Assembly: GCF_000718985.1 (NCBI RefSeq)
Contig: NZ_JODL01000024.1
Span: 1 to 64,000 of the forward strand
Origin: Streptomyces megasporus
GTDB lineage: Bacteria > Actinomycetota > Actinomycetes > Streptomycetales > Streptomycetaceae
Direction: 5' to 3'
Length of the DNA: 64,000 nucleotides
Below, piece after piece: positions 20,902 through 30,148 of this stretch. Position numbers and translations under genes: made by a program. Positions within the stretch are counted from its first letter, which is position 1. Every line of letters begins with the position of its first letter. A model generated the notes under the pieces. The model did not search any database, had not been told where the DNA came from, and worked only from the letters and a program-made list of their open reading frames with translations.

Positions 20902-22764
20902 TCAGAGTCCCAGTTCGCCCTCGAACTCGCCTGCCTCCAGACGGGCCTTGACGTCCGTCAGGTAGCGGGCGGCGTCCGCGCCGTCGACCAACTGGTGGTC
21001 GTAGGACAGGGTCAGGTAGACCATGTCCCGGATGGCGATGGTCTCGCCCAGCTCCGGGTGGTCGATCACGACCGGGCGGCGCACGGTGGCGCCGATGCCC
21101 AGCTCGGCCACCTGCGGGTAGTTCACGATGATGGTGTCGAACAGCGCACCGCGCGAGCCGGTGTTGCTGATCGTGAACGTGCCGCCGGACATGTCGTCCG
21201 GGCTGAGCTTGCCGGTGCGGACCTTGTTCGCCAGCTCCGCCGTCTTCTTGGCGATGCCGGCGATGCTCAGGTCGCCCGCGCCCTTGATGACCGGGACCAT
21301 CAGGCCCTTCTCCGAGTCCACCGCGATGCCGATGTTCTCGACGTCGTGGTAGGTCACGGTGCCGTCGTCGTTGATCTTGGCGTTGATCGACGGGTGGGCC
21401 TTCAGCGCCTCGGCGGCGGCCTTGACGAAGAACGGCATCGGGGAGAGCTTGACGCCCTCGCGGGCCAGGAAGTCCTCCTTGGCCCGGGCCCGCAGCCGCA
21501 TGACCTTCGTGACGTCGACCTCGATCACGGTGGAGAGCTGCGCCTGGTTGTGCAGCGCCCTCATCATGTTCTCGGCGATGACCTTGCGGATGCGGGTCAT
21601 CGGGACCGTCTGGCCACGCAGCGGCGACGGCGTGACCGGAGCCCGGCCGGCCGACGGAGCGGCCTGCGCGGGAGCCGGGGCCGGGGCCTGGGCGGCCTTG
21701 GCCTTGGCGGCCTCGGCGGCGGCGACGACGTCCTGCTTGCGGATGCGGCCACCGACGCCGGTGCCCTTGACGGTGGAGAGGTCGACGCCGTTCTCGGCGG
21801 CGAGCTTGCGCACCAACGGGGTCACGTAGGCGCCCTCGCCGCCGGCGGGCTGGGCGGGCTGCGGTGCCGGAGCCGGGGCCGGGGCCGGGGCCGGGGCCTC
21901 GGCCTGCGGGGCCGGTGCGGCCGGGGCCGGCGCGGGCGCCGGGGTGGGCTCGGGAGCGGGAGCCGGAGCCGGGGCGGGTGCCTCGGCCTGCGGGGCCGGG
22001 GCCGGCGCGGGCGCCGGGGTGGGCTCGGGCTGCGGAGCCGGGGCGGGCTCGGGTGCCGGGGCGGGAGCCTCGGCCTGCGGGGCCGGGGCGGCACCCGGGG
22101 CGCCGATGACGGCCAGCTTGGCGCCGACCTCCGCCGTCTCGTCCTCGGCCACCAGGATCTCCAGCAGGGTGCCGGAGGCGGGGGCGGGGATCTCGGTGTC
22201 GACCTTGTCGGTCGAGACCTCCAGCAGCGGCTCGTCGGCCTCCACCTCCTCGCCGACCGACTTCAGCCAGCGGGTGACGGTGCCCTCGGTGACGGACTCG
22301 CCGAGCGCCGGCAGCACCACGTCGGTGCCCTGGGCCGCACCACCCTGCGGAGCGGCGGCCGGAGCGGGCTCGGGTGCCGGCGCGGGGGCCTCGGCCTGCG
22401 GGGCCGGGGCGGGCTGGGCCTGCGGCTCGGGCTGCGGAGCCGGAGCCGGAGCCGGGGCCGGGGCCTCGGCCTGCGGGGCCGGTGCGGCCTCGGCGGCCGG
22501 GGCCTGCGCCGGGGCGGGAGCGCCCGAACCGTCGTCGATGACGGCCAGCTCGGCGCCGACCTCCACCGTCTCGTCCTCGGCCACCTTGATGGCGGACAGG
22601 ACGCCGGAGGCGGGGGCGGGGATCTCGGTGTCGACCTTGTCGGTCGAGACCTCCAGCAGAGGCTCGTCGGCCTCGACGCGCTCACCCTCGGCCTTCAGCC
22701 AGCGGGTGACGGTGCCCTCGGTGACGCTCTCGCCGAGCGCCGGCAGGGTTACGGAAACCGCCAT
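20902..22764 (-). CDS. sucB: Dihydrolipoamide acyltransferase E2 (SucB-type) with two lipoyl domains
   Basis: Core E2 of a 2-oxo-acid dehydrogenase complex, transferring acyl groups from lipoate to CoA. 620 aa. Two near-identical lipoyl domains lie at about residues 2–77 and 144–220, each with the lipoylated Lys in [14 protein letters not shown]. Long Ala/Pro/Glu-rich linkers separate them and precede an E3-binding domain ([22 protein letters not shown], about 317–345). The catalytic domain carries DHQLVDG near the end. Annotated as succinyltransferase by family; actinobacteria also use such an E2 with AceE. Lipoylated by LipB/LipA. It lies 65 nt downstream of lpd. Confidence 0.95.
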   Translation of the reverse strand: MAVSVTLPALGESVTEGTVTRWLKAEGERVEADEPLLEVSTDKVDTEIPAPASGVLSAIKVAEDETVEVGAELAVIDDGSGAPAPAQAPAAEAAPAPQAEAPAPAPAPAPQPEPQAQPAPAPQAEAPAPAPEPAPAAAPQGGAAQGTDVVLPALGESVTEGTVTRWLKSVGEEVEADEPLLEVSTDKVDTEIPAPASGTLLEILVAEDETAEVGAKLAVIGAPGAAPAPQAEAPAPAPEPAPAPQPEPTPAPAPAPAPQAEAPAPAPAPAPEPTPAPAPAPAAPAPQAEAPAPAPAPAPAPQPAQPAGGEGAYVTPLVRKLAAENGVDLSTVKGTGVGGRIRKQDVVAAAEAAKAKAAQAPAPAPAQAAPSAGRAPVTPSPLRGQTVPMTRIRKVIAENMMRALHNQAQLSTVIEVDVTKVMRLRARAKEDFLAREGVKLSPMPFFVKAAAEALKAHPSINAKINDDGTVTYHDVENIGIAVDSEKGLMVPVIKGAGDLSIAGIAKKTAELANKVRTGKLSPDDMSGGTFTISNTGSRGALFDTIIVNYPQVAELGIGATVRRPVVIDHPELGETIAIRDMVYLTLSYDHQLVDGADAARYLTDVKARLEAGEFEGELGL

Positions 22765-22829
22765 GGTTTCGGTTGCTCCTAACGAAAAGTACGGACGTCG
22801 TGGTCGTGCTGCTGTCGCGCCCGGGAAGT

Positions 22830-24218
22830 TCAGTCGTGGGAGTGCAGCGGCTTGCCGGCCAAGGCCAGGTGGGCCTCGCCGAGGGCCTCGTTCTGCGTCG
22901 GGTGCGCGTGGATGAGCTGCGCGACCTCGGCGGGCAGGGCCTCCCAGTTGTAGATCAGCTGGGCCTCGCCGACCTGCTCGCCCATCCGGTCGCCGACCAT
23001 GTGGACGCCGACCACGGCGCCGTCGCGGACCTGGACGAGCTTGATCTCGCCCTGCGTCTTGAGGATCTTGCTCCGGCCGTTGCCGCCGAGGTTGTACTTC
23101 AGCGTCACGACCTTGTCCGCGCCGTACTTCTCCTTGGCCTTGGCCTCGGTGAGGCCCACGGAGGCGACCTCCGGGTGGCTGTACGTCACACGCGGCACAC
23201 CGTCGTAGTCGATCGGCACGACGTTCAGCCCGGCGAGCCGCTCGGCCACCAGGATGCCCTCGGCGAAACCGACGTGCGCGAGCTGGAGGGTGGGGACCAG
23301 GTCACCGACGGCCGAGATGGTCGGCACGTTGGTGCGGCAGTACTCGTCGACGAGGACGTAGCCGCGGTCCATGGCGACGCCGGCCTCCTCGTAGCCCAGC
23401 CCCTGCGAGACCGGGCCGCGGCCGATCGCGACGAGCAGCAGCTCCGCCTCGAACTCCTTGCCGTTGGCGAGGGTGACCTTGACGCCGTTGTCGGTGTACT
23501 CGGCCTTCTCGAAGAAGGTGCCGAGCGAGAACTTGATGCCGCGCTTGCGGAAGGCGCGCTCCAGCAGCTTGGAGCTGTTCTCGTCCTCGGCCGGCACCAG
23601 GTGGGGCAGGCCCTCGACGATGGTGACGTCGGTGCCGAAGGACTTCCAGGCGGAGGCGAACTCGCAACCGATCACACCGCCGCCGAGGATGACGGCGGAC
23701 TGCGGCACGCGGTCCAGGGTCAGGGCGTGCTCGGAGGTGATGATCCGGTTTCCGTCGATCTCCAGCCCCGGGAGCGACTTGGGCGTGGAACCGGTGGCGA
23801 GCAGGATGTGACGGCCCTCGTAGCGCTGCCCGTTCACGTCCACCGAGGTCGGGGACGACAGGCGGCCCGCGCCCTCGACATAGGTGATCTTGCGGGAGGC
23901 GATCAGCCCCTGCAGACCCTTGTACAGGCCGGAGACCACGCCGTCCTTGTACTTGTGCACGGCCGCCATGTCGATGCCCTCGAAGGTGGCCTTGACGCCG
24001 AAGTCGGCGCTCTCGCGGGCCTGGTCCGCGATCTCGCCCGCGTGCAGCAGAGCCTTCGTGGGGATGCAGCCGTAGTGCAGACAGGTACCGCCGACCTTGT
24101 CCTTCTCGATCAGGGCGACGTCCAGACCCAGCTGCGAAGCGCGAAGGGCAGCGGCATAACCGCCGCTACCGCCTCCGAGGATCACTAGGTCGAAAACGGT
24201 GCTGGCGTCGTTCGCCAC
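22830..24218 (-). CDS. lpdA: Dihydrolipoyl dehydrogenase (E3)
   Basis: FAD enzyme that reoxidises the dihydrolipoyl groups of E2 with NAD+. 462 aa. Seen: FAD motif [21 protein letters not shown], redox disulfide [16 protein letters not shown] motif [37 protein letters not shown], and the C-terminal catalytic pair [16 protein letters not shown] at 24218 chosen for GGAGGACGTGAC upstream and the family start. It leads a two-gene lpd–sucB operon. Confidence 0.97.
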   Translation of the reverse strand: MANDASTVFDLVILGGGSGGYAAALRASQLGLDVALIEKDKVGGTCLHYGCIPTKALLHAGEIADQARESADFGVKATFEGIDMAAVHKYKDGVVSGLYKGLQGLIASRKITYVEGAGRLSSPTSVDVNGQRYEGRHILLATGSTPKSLPGLEIDGNRIITSEHALTLDRVPQSAVILGGGVIGCEFASAWKSFGTDVTIVEGLPHLVPAEDENSSKLLERAFRKRGIKFSLGTFFEKAEYTDNGVKVTLANGKEFEAELLLVAIGRGPVSQGLGYEEAGVAMDRGYVLVDEYCRTNVPTISAVGDLVPTLQLAHVGFAEGILVAERLAGLNVVPIDYDGVPRVTYSHPEVASVGLTEAKAKEKYGADKVVTLKYNLGGNGRSKILKTQGEIKLVQVRDGAVVGVHMVGDRMGEQVGEAQLIYNWEALPAEVAQLIHAHPTQNEALGEAHLALAGKPLHSHD

Positions 24219-24546
24219 GTCACGTCCTCCATGCATGGGTACGCCGGAGCCGGTCCGTCGGAGACCGGGCGGCTGTATGTTCGGCCGCTTTCTGCTCGGC
24301 CCTGTGGGTTAAGCGGGCCCTGTCCTGCCGAGACAACATCTTTGCACTTGTTGGCGGGCGATGAGACGCGGGGCCGGCGCCCGGACCGCTCATACCGTCC
24401 TGAACAGGAGGATTGCGAGTCGCCACGCGTGTCTACCGGAGAGTAGCCCATCCATGATCGCTCTGGGCGAACACCGTCGGGTGTGACACGGGACGCGGCC
24501 GGGCACAAGGACCGCCGTCGACCCGGCGGCGAACGTGCGAGCGGGA
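24219..24546 (-). promoter_or_regulatory. lpd upstream region (no gene)
   Basis: Nothing coding is evident between lpd and the pepA terminator. A plausible lpd promoter on the minus strand is TTGTCT (24336–24331) with TTAACC (24312–24307), 18-nt spacing. An imperfect inverted repeat CAACA…TGTTG (24334–24353) overlaps the -35 and could be a regulator site. Confidence 0.4.
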
Positions 24547-24587
24547 CCGCTCCGTCCCGGGCACCCGCGGCGCCCGGGACGGAGCGG
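24547..24587 (-). terminator. pepA terminator hairpin
   Basis: Perfect 16-bp stem (24547–24562 with 24572–24587) and 9-nt loop, 25 nt past the pepA stop. Confidence 0.78.
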
Positions 24588-24611
24588 ACGACGGAGCGGA
24601 CGACGGCCCCG

Positions 24612-26168
24612 TTACAGCGCGTCGCCGCTCGCCGTGCGCTCGACGAGGCGGACCAGGGTGCGCACCGCGGAGCCGGTGCCGCCCTTGGGGGTGTAGCCGA
24701 AGGGACCGGACTCGTTGAAGGCCGGACCCGCGATGTCCAGGTGGGCCCAGGGGGTGCCCTCGGCGACGAACTCCTTCAGGAACAGACCGGCGACGAGACC
24801 GCCGCCCATCCGCTCGCCCATGTTGGAGATGTCGGCGATGGAGGAGTCCAGGCCCTTGCGCAGGTGCGTGGGGAGCGGCATCGGCCAGGACTGCTCGCCC
24901 GCCTCCTCGGCCGTCTCGTGCACGGTGGTGCGGAAGGCGTCGTCGTTGGCCATGACGCCGAAGGTGCGACCGCCCAGGGCCAGCATCATCGCGCCGGTCA
25001 GGGTGGCCACGTCCACCACCGCGTCCGGCTTCTCCTCGCACGCGCGGGTCAGGGCGTCGGCCAGGACCAGGCGGCCCTCGGCGTCGGTGTTGAGCACCTC
25101 GACCGTCTTGCCGCCGTACATGGTGAGGACGTCGCCCGGCCGGGTCGCGGTGCCCGAGGGCATGTTCTCCGCCAGCGCCAGCCAGCCGGTGACGTTCACC
25201 GCCAGGCCGAGCCGGGCCGCGGCGACCACGGCGGCGAAGACGGCGGCGGCGCCGCTCATGTCGCACTTCATGGTCTCGTTGTGGCCGGCGGGCTTGAGGG
25301 AGATGCCGCCCGAGTCGTAGGTGATGCCCTTGCCGACCAGGGCCAGGGTCTTCTTCGCCTTGGAGGGCCGGTACGCGACCCGCACCAGGCGCGGCGGGTT
25401 GGCCGACCCCCTGCCGACGCCGAGGATGCCGCCGTAGCCGCCCTTGGCGAGGGCCTTCTCGTCGAGCACCTCCACCTCCAGTCCGTGCTCCTTGGCGGCG
25501 GACTGGACGGCGGCGGCGAAGGACTTCGGGTGGAGGTCGTTGGCGGGGGTGTTGACCAGGTCGCGGGCGCGGTTGACCTCGGCGGCGACGACCTCGGCAC
25601 GCTCGGCGGCGGCCTTGTGCGCCTTGTCGCGCGGCTTGGCGCCGAGCACGATGACCTCGGCGAGCGGGGTGCCGGCGTCCGCGCCGTCCTTCTTTCCGCC
25701 CTTCTTGCCCTTCCCCTTGGCCTTGTCGTCCTTGCCGCGGTAGGCGGTGAAGGCGTACGCGCCCAGCAGCGCGCCCTCGCAGACGGCGGCCACCGACGCG
25801 CCGTCCTCGGCGGGCAGCGCGAAGCCGGCCTTCTTCCGGCCGGACAGCGCGCGGGCGGCCGCACCGGCGGCGCGGCGCAGCGCCTCCGGCTCGTACGAGC
25901 CGTCCTTCGCCGGGGCGTCGCCGAGCCCGACCGCCAGCACCAGATCCGCCTTCACGCCGTCGGGCGCGGGCAGCTTGGTGACCTCGCCCTCGCCGCCCGA
26001 GGCGCCGAGGGTCTCCAGGACGGCGGCCAGTTTGCCGCCGAACGCCTGGTCGACGGTCTCGCCGCCCGGAACGACCACGGGGCCCTCGGGGCCCTTGGCG
26101 ACACCGACGACAACGGCGTCCGCGCGCAGCGTCGCGGCGGACGAGGTACTGAGAGTCAGAACAGACAC
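24612..26168 (-). CDS. pepA: Leucyl aminopeptidase (M17, PepA)
   Basis: Cytoplasmic two-metal aminopeptidase releasing N-terminal residues, especially Leu, from peptides. 518 aa: an N-terminal regulatory domain to about residue 180, ending in a Lys/Gly-rich linker (DKAKGKGKKGGKKDG), then the catalytic domain. Seen: VGKGITYDSGGISLKP with metal and catalytic Lys, MKCDMSGAAAV, and the signature NTDAEGRLVLADAL. GTG start at 26168 with GAGGGA 11 bases upstream. Monocistronic by appearance: hairpin downstream, 185 nt to cobS upstream. Confidence 0.95.
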   Translation of the reverse strand: MSVLTLSTSSAATLRADAVVVGVAKGPEGPVVVPGGETVDQAFGGKLAAVLETLGASGGEGEVTKLPAPDGVKADLVLAVGLGDAPAKDGSYEPEALRRAAGAAARALSGRKKAGFALPAEDGASVAAVCEGALLGAYAFTAYRGKDDKAKGKGKKGGKKDGADAGTPLAEVIVLGAKPRDKAHKAAAERAEVVAAEVNRARDLVNTPANDLHPKSFAAAVQSAAKEHGLEVEVLDEKALAKGGYGGILGVGRGSANPPRLVRVAYRPSKAKKTLALVGKGITYDSGGISLKPAGHNETMKCDMSGAAAVFAAVVAAARLGLAVNVTGWLALAENMPSGTATRPGDVLTMYGGKTVEVLNTDAEGRLVLADALTRACEEKPDAVVDVATLTGAMMLALGGRTFGVMANDDAFRTTVHETAEEAGEQSWPMPLPTHLRKGLDSSIADISNMGERMGGGLVAGLFLKEFVAEGTPWAHLDIAGPAFNESGPFGYTPKGGTGSAVRTLVRLVERTASGDAL

Positions 26169-26353
26169 GGTGGTGGGAATCCCTCTTCCGGTTGGAAAGC
26201 CGAGTGAATGTGCACGGCTTCGGGCACGAGCCGAGCCTACGTCCGTCGCGGCCCGTGCGGTCGTGGTGGTGGCTCCGGGCGGACGCGGGGCCGCTCGCCG
26301 AGCGGGAACGAGGCGGGGTACGGGTCGTCCGTTCCGGAATTCTCCGAGGGGCG

Positions 26354-27181
26354 CTAACCCAGCGCAAGCACCACCAGGGTCGTGGTGAGGGCGGTCTCGG
26401 CCAGCGCGCCGAAGACGTCGCCGGTCACCCCGCCCAGACGGCGACGGCAGCGGACCAGCAGCGCCTCCGCGGCGCCGAGCGCCAGGACGACCGCCGAGGC
26501 GTACGACACCGCGCGGTACGGACCCTCCGACACGCCCGCGACGACCGCCGCGAGCATCACCACCGCCGCGCCGACCACGGCCGCGGACCGGACCGGCACC
26601 ACACCGGCGACCGCCGCCCCCAACCCCTCGGGGCGGGCCGCCGGAACGCCCTTCCGGGAGGCGAGCGTCATCGCCGTCCGGGCCGTCACCGCCGCCACGG
26701 CCACCGCGAGGGCGCCGTGCGCGAGGCCGCCCACGTACAACTCCGCGACGGCCGCGACCTGCGCGAGCAGGACCAGCAGGAGGGCGACCACCCCGAAGGG
26801 GCCGATGTCGGAACGCCGCATCACGGCCAACGCGCCCTCGGCGGGCTTCCCGCTGCCCAGCCCGTCGGCGACGTCCGCCAGCCCGTCCAGGTGCAGCGCC
26901 CGGGTCAGGACGGCGGGCACGGCGACGGTGACGATCGCGGCCGACAGCGGCGAGAGACCGAGGAGCAGGGCGACGGCGCCGGCCGCCGCCGCGCACGCCC
27001 CGACCACCGCCCCGGCCAGCGGGGCCCACTCCATGCCGCGCCGGGCGGCGGCCCGGTCCCAGCGGGCGCCGCGCACCGGCAGCACGGTGAGCGTGCCGAA
27101 GGCGAAGCGCACGCCGTCCGACACCGTGGCGGGCGGCGGGGAAGCGGGCGGGTCCTGGGGCGGCTGCGGGGTGGTGTCCAT
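26354..27181 (-). CDS. cobS: Adenosylcobinamide-GDP ribazoletransferase CobS
   Basis: Membrane enzyme that joins adenosylcobinamide-GDP with alpha-ribazole, the last step in making cobalamin. 275 aa with about six to seven hydrophobic helices. Seen: FAFGTLTVLPVRG near the start and the CobS signature ALHLDGLADVADGLGSG with acidic residues. The Pro-rich N-terminal 18 residues are extra. The ATG at 27181 was chosen because the upstream frame is low complexity. Third gene of a cobU–cobT–cobS run on the minus strand. Confidence 0.93.
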   Translation of the reverse strand: MDTTPQPPQDPPASPPPATVSDGVRFAFGTLTVLPVRGARWDRAAARRGMEWAPLAGAVVGACAAAAGAVALLLGLSPLSAAIVTVAVPAVLTRALHLDGLADVADGLGSGKPAEGALAVMRRSDIGPFGVVALLLVLLAQVAAVAELYVGGLAHGALAVAVAAVTARTAMTLASRKGVPAARPEGLGAAVAGVVPVRSAAVVGAAVVMLAAVVAGVSEGPYRAVSYASAVVLALGAAEALLVRCRRRLGGVTGDVFGALAETALTTTLVVLALG

Positions 27182-27276
27182 CGCGGGCAGGCTACCCGGC
27201 GGGCGCGGAACGGGCCCCGGCGACCGGAGAGCGGCCGGGCCGCACGCGCCCACCGGCGCGCCGACGTGACGGGCCG

Positions 27277-28404
27277 TCAGGTGACGTCGAGTATCTCCGG
27301 GGCGCCCGCCGCCCCCGCGGGACCCTCACCACCGGCGGTCTCCTCCGGCTCCCCCGGACGCACCGGAAGCTCCGCGGCCAGGGCCGCGGCGGCCTGGACC
27401 AGCGGGAGGGCGAGCAGGGCGCCGGTGCCCTCGCCCGCGGTGACGCCGTGGTCCAGCAGCGGGTCGAGCGCCATCCGGTCCAGCGCCTTGGCCTGCGCCG
27501 GTTCGCCGCTCGCCTGCCCGGCCAGCCACCAGTCCGGCGCCCGGAACGCCACGCGCTGGGCGACCAGCGCGCACGCGGCGGAGACCACGCCGTCGAGGAT
27601 CACGGGAGTGCGGCGCACGGCCGACTGGAGCAGGAAGCCGGTGATCGCGGTCAGATCCGCCCCGGCCACGGTCCCCAGAAGCCTCAACTGGTCGCCCAGC
27701 ACGGGCCGGGCCCGACGCAGCCCGTCGCGGATGGCCGCGCACTTGCGCATCCAGGCGAGGTCGTCGATGCGTCCCCCGCCCCGCCCGGTGACCACGGAGG
27801 CGTCGGTGCCGCACAGGGCGGCGACGAGCACCCCGGCCGCGGTGGTGCCGCCGACGGAGATGTCGCCCAGGACCACCAGGTCGGTCCCGGAGTCGGCCTC
27901 CTCGTCGGCGACCGCCATCCCCGCCCGGAAGGCGCGCTCGGCCTCCTCGGGGGTGAGGGAGTCCTCGACGTCGAGCCGGCCGCCGGAGCGCCGCACACGG
28001 TGCCGGACGACCTCCTCGGGCAGCTCGGCCGGGTCGCAGTCCAGCGACATGTCGACGACCCGCAGCGGCACCCCGAACCGGCGCGCCAGCACCGCCACCG
28101 GGCTCGTTCCCTCCAGCGCGGCCCGCACCAGGGCGTGCGCGCCGCCCGCGGGTCGGGCGGAGACGCCCAGTTCGGCCACTCCGTGGTCCCCGGCGAACAG
28201 CACGACCTTCGGCCGCGCGACGGGCCCGACGGGGACACGGGCCTGCGCCGCGGCCAGCCACTCGCCCAGCTCGTCCAGCCGCCCCAGGGCCCCGGCCGGC
28301 AACCCCGTCCGGGCCCGCCGCTCCTCGGCGTCCCGGCGGACACCGCTGTCGGGGCGTTCGATGAGGTCCCCGAAGTCGTCGAGATTCAGGCTGCCGTCGC
28401 TCAT
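27277..28404 (-). CDS. cobT: Nicotinate-nucleotide–dimethylbenzimidazole phosphoribosyltransferase CobT
   Basis: Activates the lower ligand base of cobalamin by making alpha-ribazole phosphate from nicotinate mononucleotide. 375 aa. Seen: RPKVVLFAGDHGVAELGVSA, VVLGDISVGGTTAAGVLVAAL, ITGFLLQSAVRRTPVILDG, and the catalytic-Glu segment HGVTAGEGTGALLALPLVQAA. The start is uncertain: ATG 28404 was taken, ATG 28416 is four codons upstream, and neither has a good ribosome site. It is 43 nt downstream of the cobU fusion and 95 nt upstream of cobS. Confidence 0.93.
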   Translation of the reverse strand: MSDGSLNLDDFGDLIERPDSGVRRDAEERRARTGLPAGALGRLDELGEWLAAAQARVPVGPVARPKVVLFAGDHGVAELGVSARPAGGAHALVRAALEGTSPVAVLARRFGVPLRVVDMSLDCDPAELPEEVVRHRVRRSGGRLDVEDSLTPEEAERAFRAGMAVADEEADSGTDLVVLGDISVGGTTAAGVLVAALCGTDASVVTGRGGGRIDDLAWMRKCAAIRDGLRRARPVLGDQLRLLGTVAGADLTAITGFLLQSAVRRTPVILDGVVSAACALVAQRVAFRAPDWWLAGQASGEPAQAKALDRMALDPLLDHGVTAGEGTGALLALPLVQAAAALAAELPVRPGEPEETAGGEGPAGAAGAPEILDVT

Positions 28405-28447
28405 GGGGTGTGACATTACCGTCCCGCGCCCGGCCCCCGACCGGGAC

Positions 28448-29710
28448 TCAACCGCGCAGGGGCAGGGCCGTGCCCGCCACGACCAGCAGGACGTGTTCGC
28501 ACTCCGCCGCCACCGCCGCGTTCAACCGCCCCAGCTCGTCGCGGAAGCGGCGTCCGGAGGCCGTGGCGGGCACGACGCCCGAGCCGACCTCGTTGCTGAC
28601 CGCGACCACCGTCCGGCCGGCGGAGCGGAAGGCAGCCGCCAGGGCGTCGACGCGCTCGGCGAGGGCCCGCCGGGCCTCGCCGGACCGCCACCGGTCGTCG
28701 TCCCAGGCGCCGACGGCGTCCATCGCGTCGGTCAACCACAGGGACAGGCAGTCGATCAGCACCGGCGGGGCGTCGGGCTCGGTCAGCAGCGGGACCAGAT
28801 CGCAGGTCTCGGCCGTGCGCCAGGAGGCCGGGCGGCTCTCGCGGTGGGCCGCCACCCGGGCCGCCCACTCCGCGTCGCCCTCCCGGGCGCCGCCCGTCGC
28901 GACGTACAGCACCTCGGGGAAGGCGGCCAGCCGGCGCTCGGCCTCGGCGGACTTCCCCGAACGGGCGCCGCCCAGGACCAGCGTGCGCCGGGGCAGGTCG
29001 GGGACGGCCCGGTAGTCGCCGACCACCAACGTGGTGCCGTCCGGCACGGTGCGCGCCCCCGCCGCGGCCAACCGGCGGTGCAGCTCGGGGCCGGGCGGCA
29101 CGTCGTGGTCGATGTGGACGGCCAGCACGTCCGTGGTCGGGCCGACGGCCCCGGCCGCCCGCAGCCGGGCGAGCGCGTCGGGACGGCCCAGGACGTCCAT
29201 GAGCACCAGGGCGTACGGCACGGGCGTCGCCGTCCGCCGCAGCGGCCCGGCGCCCCGGTCCGGGCCGGCGGGCCCGCCGGACCCGACGGGGAGGCTCGCG
29301 GGTCCCGCGCCCGGCGGCAGGTACAGCAGGCGTTCGCCGTCCGGCCCGCCGACCTCGTACCCGGTGCCCGGGGAGTCCAGCGCCACCGCGCGCACCCGGT
29401 GGCCGTCGAGCAGCGCCAGCTCCCGGCCGTCGGGCACCCGGGCCGGCGCGGGCAGCCCGGCCGGGATCTCGGGGGCGGGCCCGTCGTGCGGGTGCGAGAG
29501 CAGCACCTGCCGCACCCCGTGCAGGGTGCGGCCCGCGCGGGCGGCGGCCAGGGCGGGGCCGGGGGTCAGGTCGAGCAGCAGGACGCCGTCCACGAGCAGC
29601 GCGGTCGCCGCTCGCGCGTCCGCGCCGACGGCGGTCGCGCAGGCCGCGCAGGGGCAGCCGGGACGGGGGAGGCCGGCGGGCGCGCCGGTGCCGAGCAGAG
29701 TGAGTTCCAC
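28448..29710 (-). CDS. cobU: MBL-like domain fused to CobU adenosylcobinamide kinase/guanylyltransferase
   Basis: 420-aa fusion. The N-terminal half (about 1–235) resembles a PhnP-type metallo-beta-lactamase fold, starting ELTLLGTGAPAGLPRPGCPC, but its metal motif is degenerate (LSHPHDG rather than HxHxDH). The C-terminal half is CobU, which phosphorylates adenosylcobinamide and adds GMP: P-loop LVLGGARSGKSAEAERRL, then LIDCLSLWLTDAM and VVAVSNEVGSGVVP. I recall this long form as typical of Streptomyces. GTG at 29710. First gene of cobU–cobT–cobS. No cobalamin riboswitch is visible upstream. Confidence 0.9.
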   Translation of the reverse strand: MELTLLGTGAPAGLPRPGCPCAACATAVGADARAATALLVDGVLLLDLTPGPALAAARAGRTLHGVRQVLLSHPHDGPAPEIPAGLPAPARVPDGRELALLDGHRVRAVALDSPGTGYEVGGPDGERLLYLPPGAGPASLPVGSGGPAGPDRGAGPLRRTATPVPYALVLMDVLGRPDALARLRAAGAVGPTTDVLAVHIDHDVPPGPELHRRLAAAGARTVPDGTTLVVGDYRAVPDLPRRTLVLGGARSGKSAEAERRLAAFPEVLYVATGGAREGDAEWAARVAAHRESRPASWRTAETCDLVPLLTEPDAPPVLIDCLSLWLTDAMDAVGAWDDDRWRSGEARRALAERVDALAAAFRSAGRTVVAVSNEVGSGVVPATASGRRFRDELGRLNAAVAAECEHVLLVVAGTALPLRG

Positions 29711-29823
29711 GCCACGATCGTCTCGTGTCCGGTGGTGGTGTGCGCGAGGGGCACTAGTCTGCGGACAGTTGGACAGGATCATGGGAACACGGCAACCGGG
29801 ACACAGGCACAGGGGAGGCGCAC

Positions 29824-30036
29824 ATGGCGTGGACGTGGCGGTTCGAGAAGGCCGACGGCACGGAGACGGAACCGGCCGTCCGGCCCGAGGAGTTCTCCAC
29901 TCAGGGCGACGCGGAGAGCTGGCTCGGCGAGACGTGGCGGGAGCTGCTGGAGGGCGGGGTCGAGCAGGTGACGCTCTTCGAGGACGGCACCAGGATCTAC
30001 GGCCCCATGAGCCTGAGCGCGGCCGAGGAGGGCTGA
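29824..30036 (+). CDS. Small conserved hypothetical protein (70 aa)
   Basis: 70-aa acidic, soluble protein with no recognised domain: MAWTWRFEKADGTETEPA then FSTQGDAESWLGETWRELLEGGVEQV and a YGPMSLSAAEEG tail. It looks like a compact alpha/beta fold. GGGGAGG eight bases before the ATG supports translation. Proteins of this type appear conserved among Streptomyces beside the HtrA-like gene, as I recall. It diverges from cobU and converges on the protease gene across a strong hairpin. Function unknown. Confidence 0.78.
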   Translation: MAWTWRFEKADGTETEPAVRPEEFSTQGDAESWLGETWRELLEGGVEQVTLFEDGTRIYGPMSLSAAEEG

Positions 30037-30050
30037 CCGTCCGGCCGCGC

Positions 30051-30089
30051 CGTGCCGTGTCCGGACCGCCGCGGTCCGGACACGGCACG
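30051..30089. terminator. Bidirectional terminator
   Basis: Perfect 18-bp stem (30051–30068 with 30072–30089) with a 3-nt loop CCG, between convergent genes. Confidence 0.85.
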
Positions 30090-30148
30090 CGCCCCGCTTC
30101 GACACCCGACCCGGGCGTTCGACCCCGGCGTTCGGTGCCGGGCTCGGC

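Noticed and set aside
21840..22110. Possible CRISPR or tandem-repeat array
   Set aside because: The repeats are in-frame Ala/Pro linker codons of the E2 gene, without regular unique spacers.
26169..29823. Cobalamin riboswitch before the cob genes
   Set aside because: No B12-box-like conserved segment found in the gaps at 29711–29823, 28405–28447 or 27182–27276.
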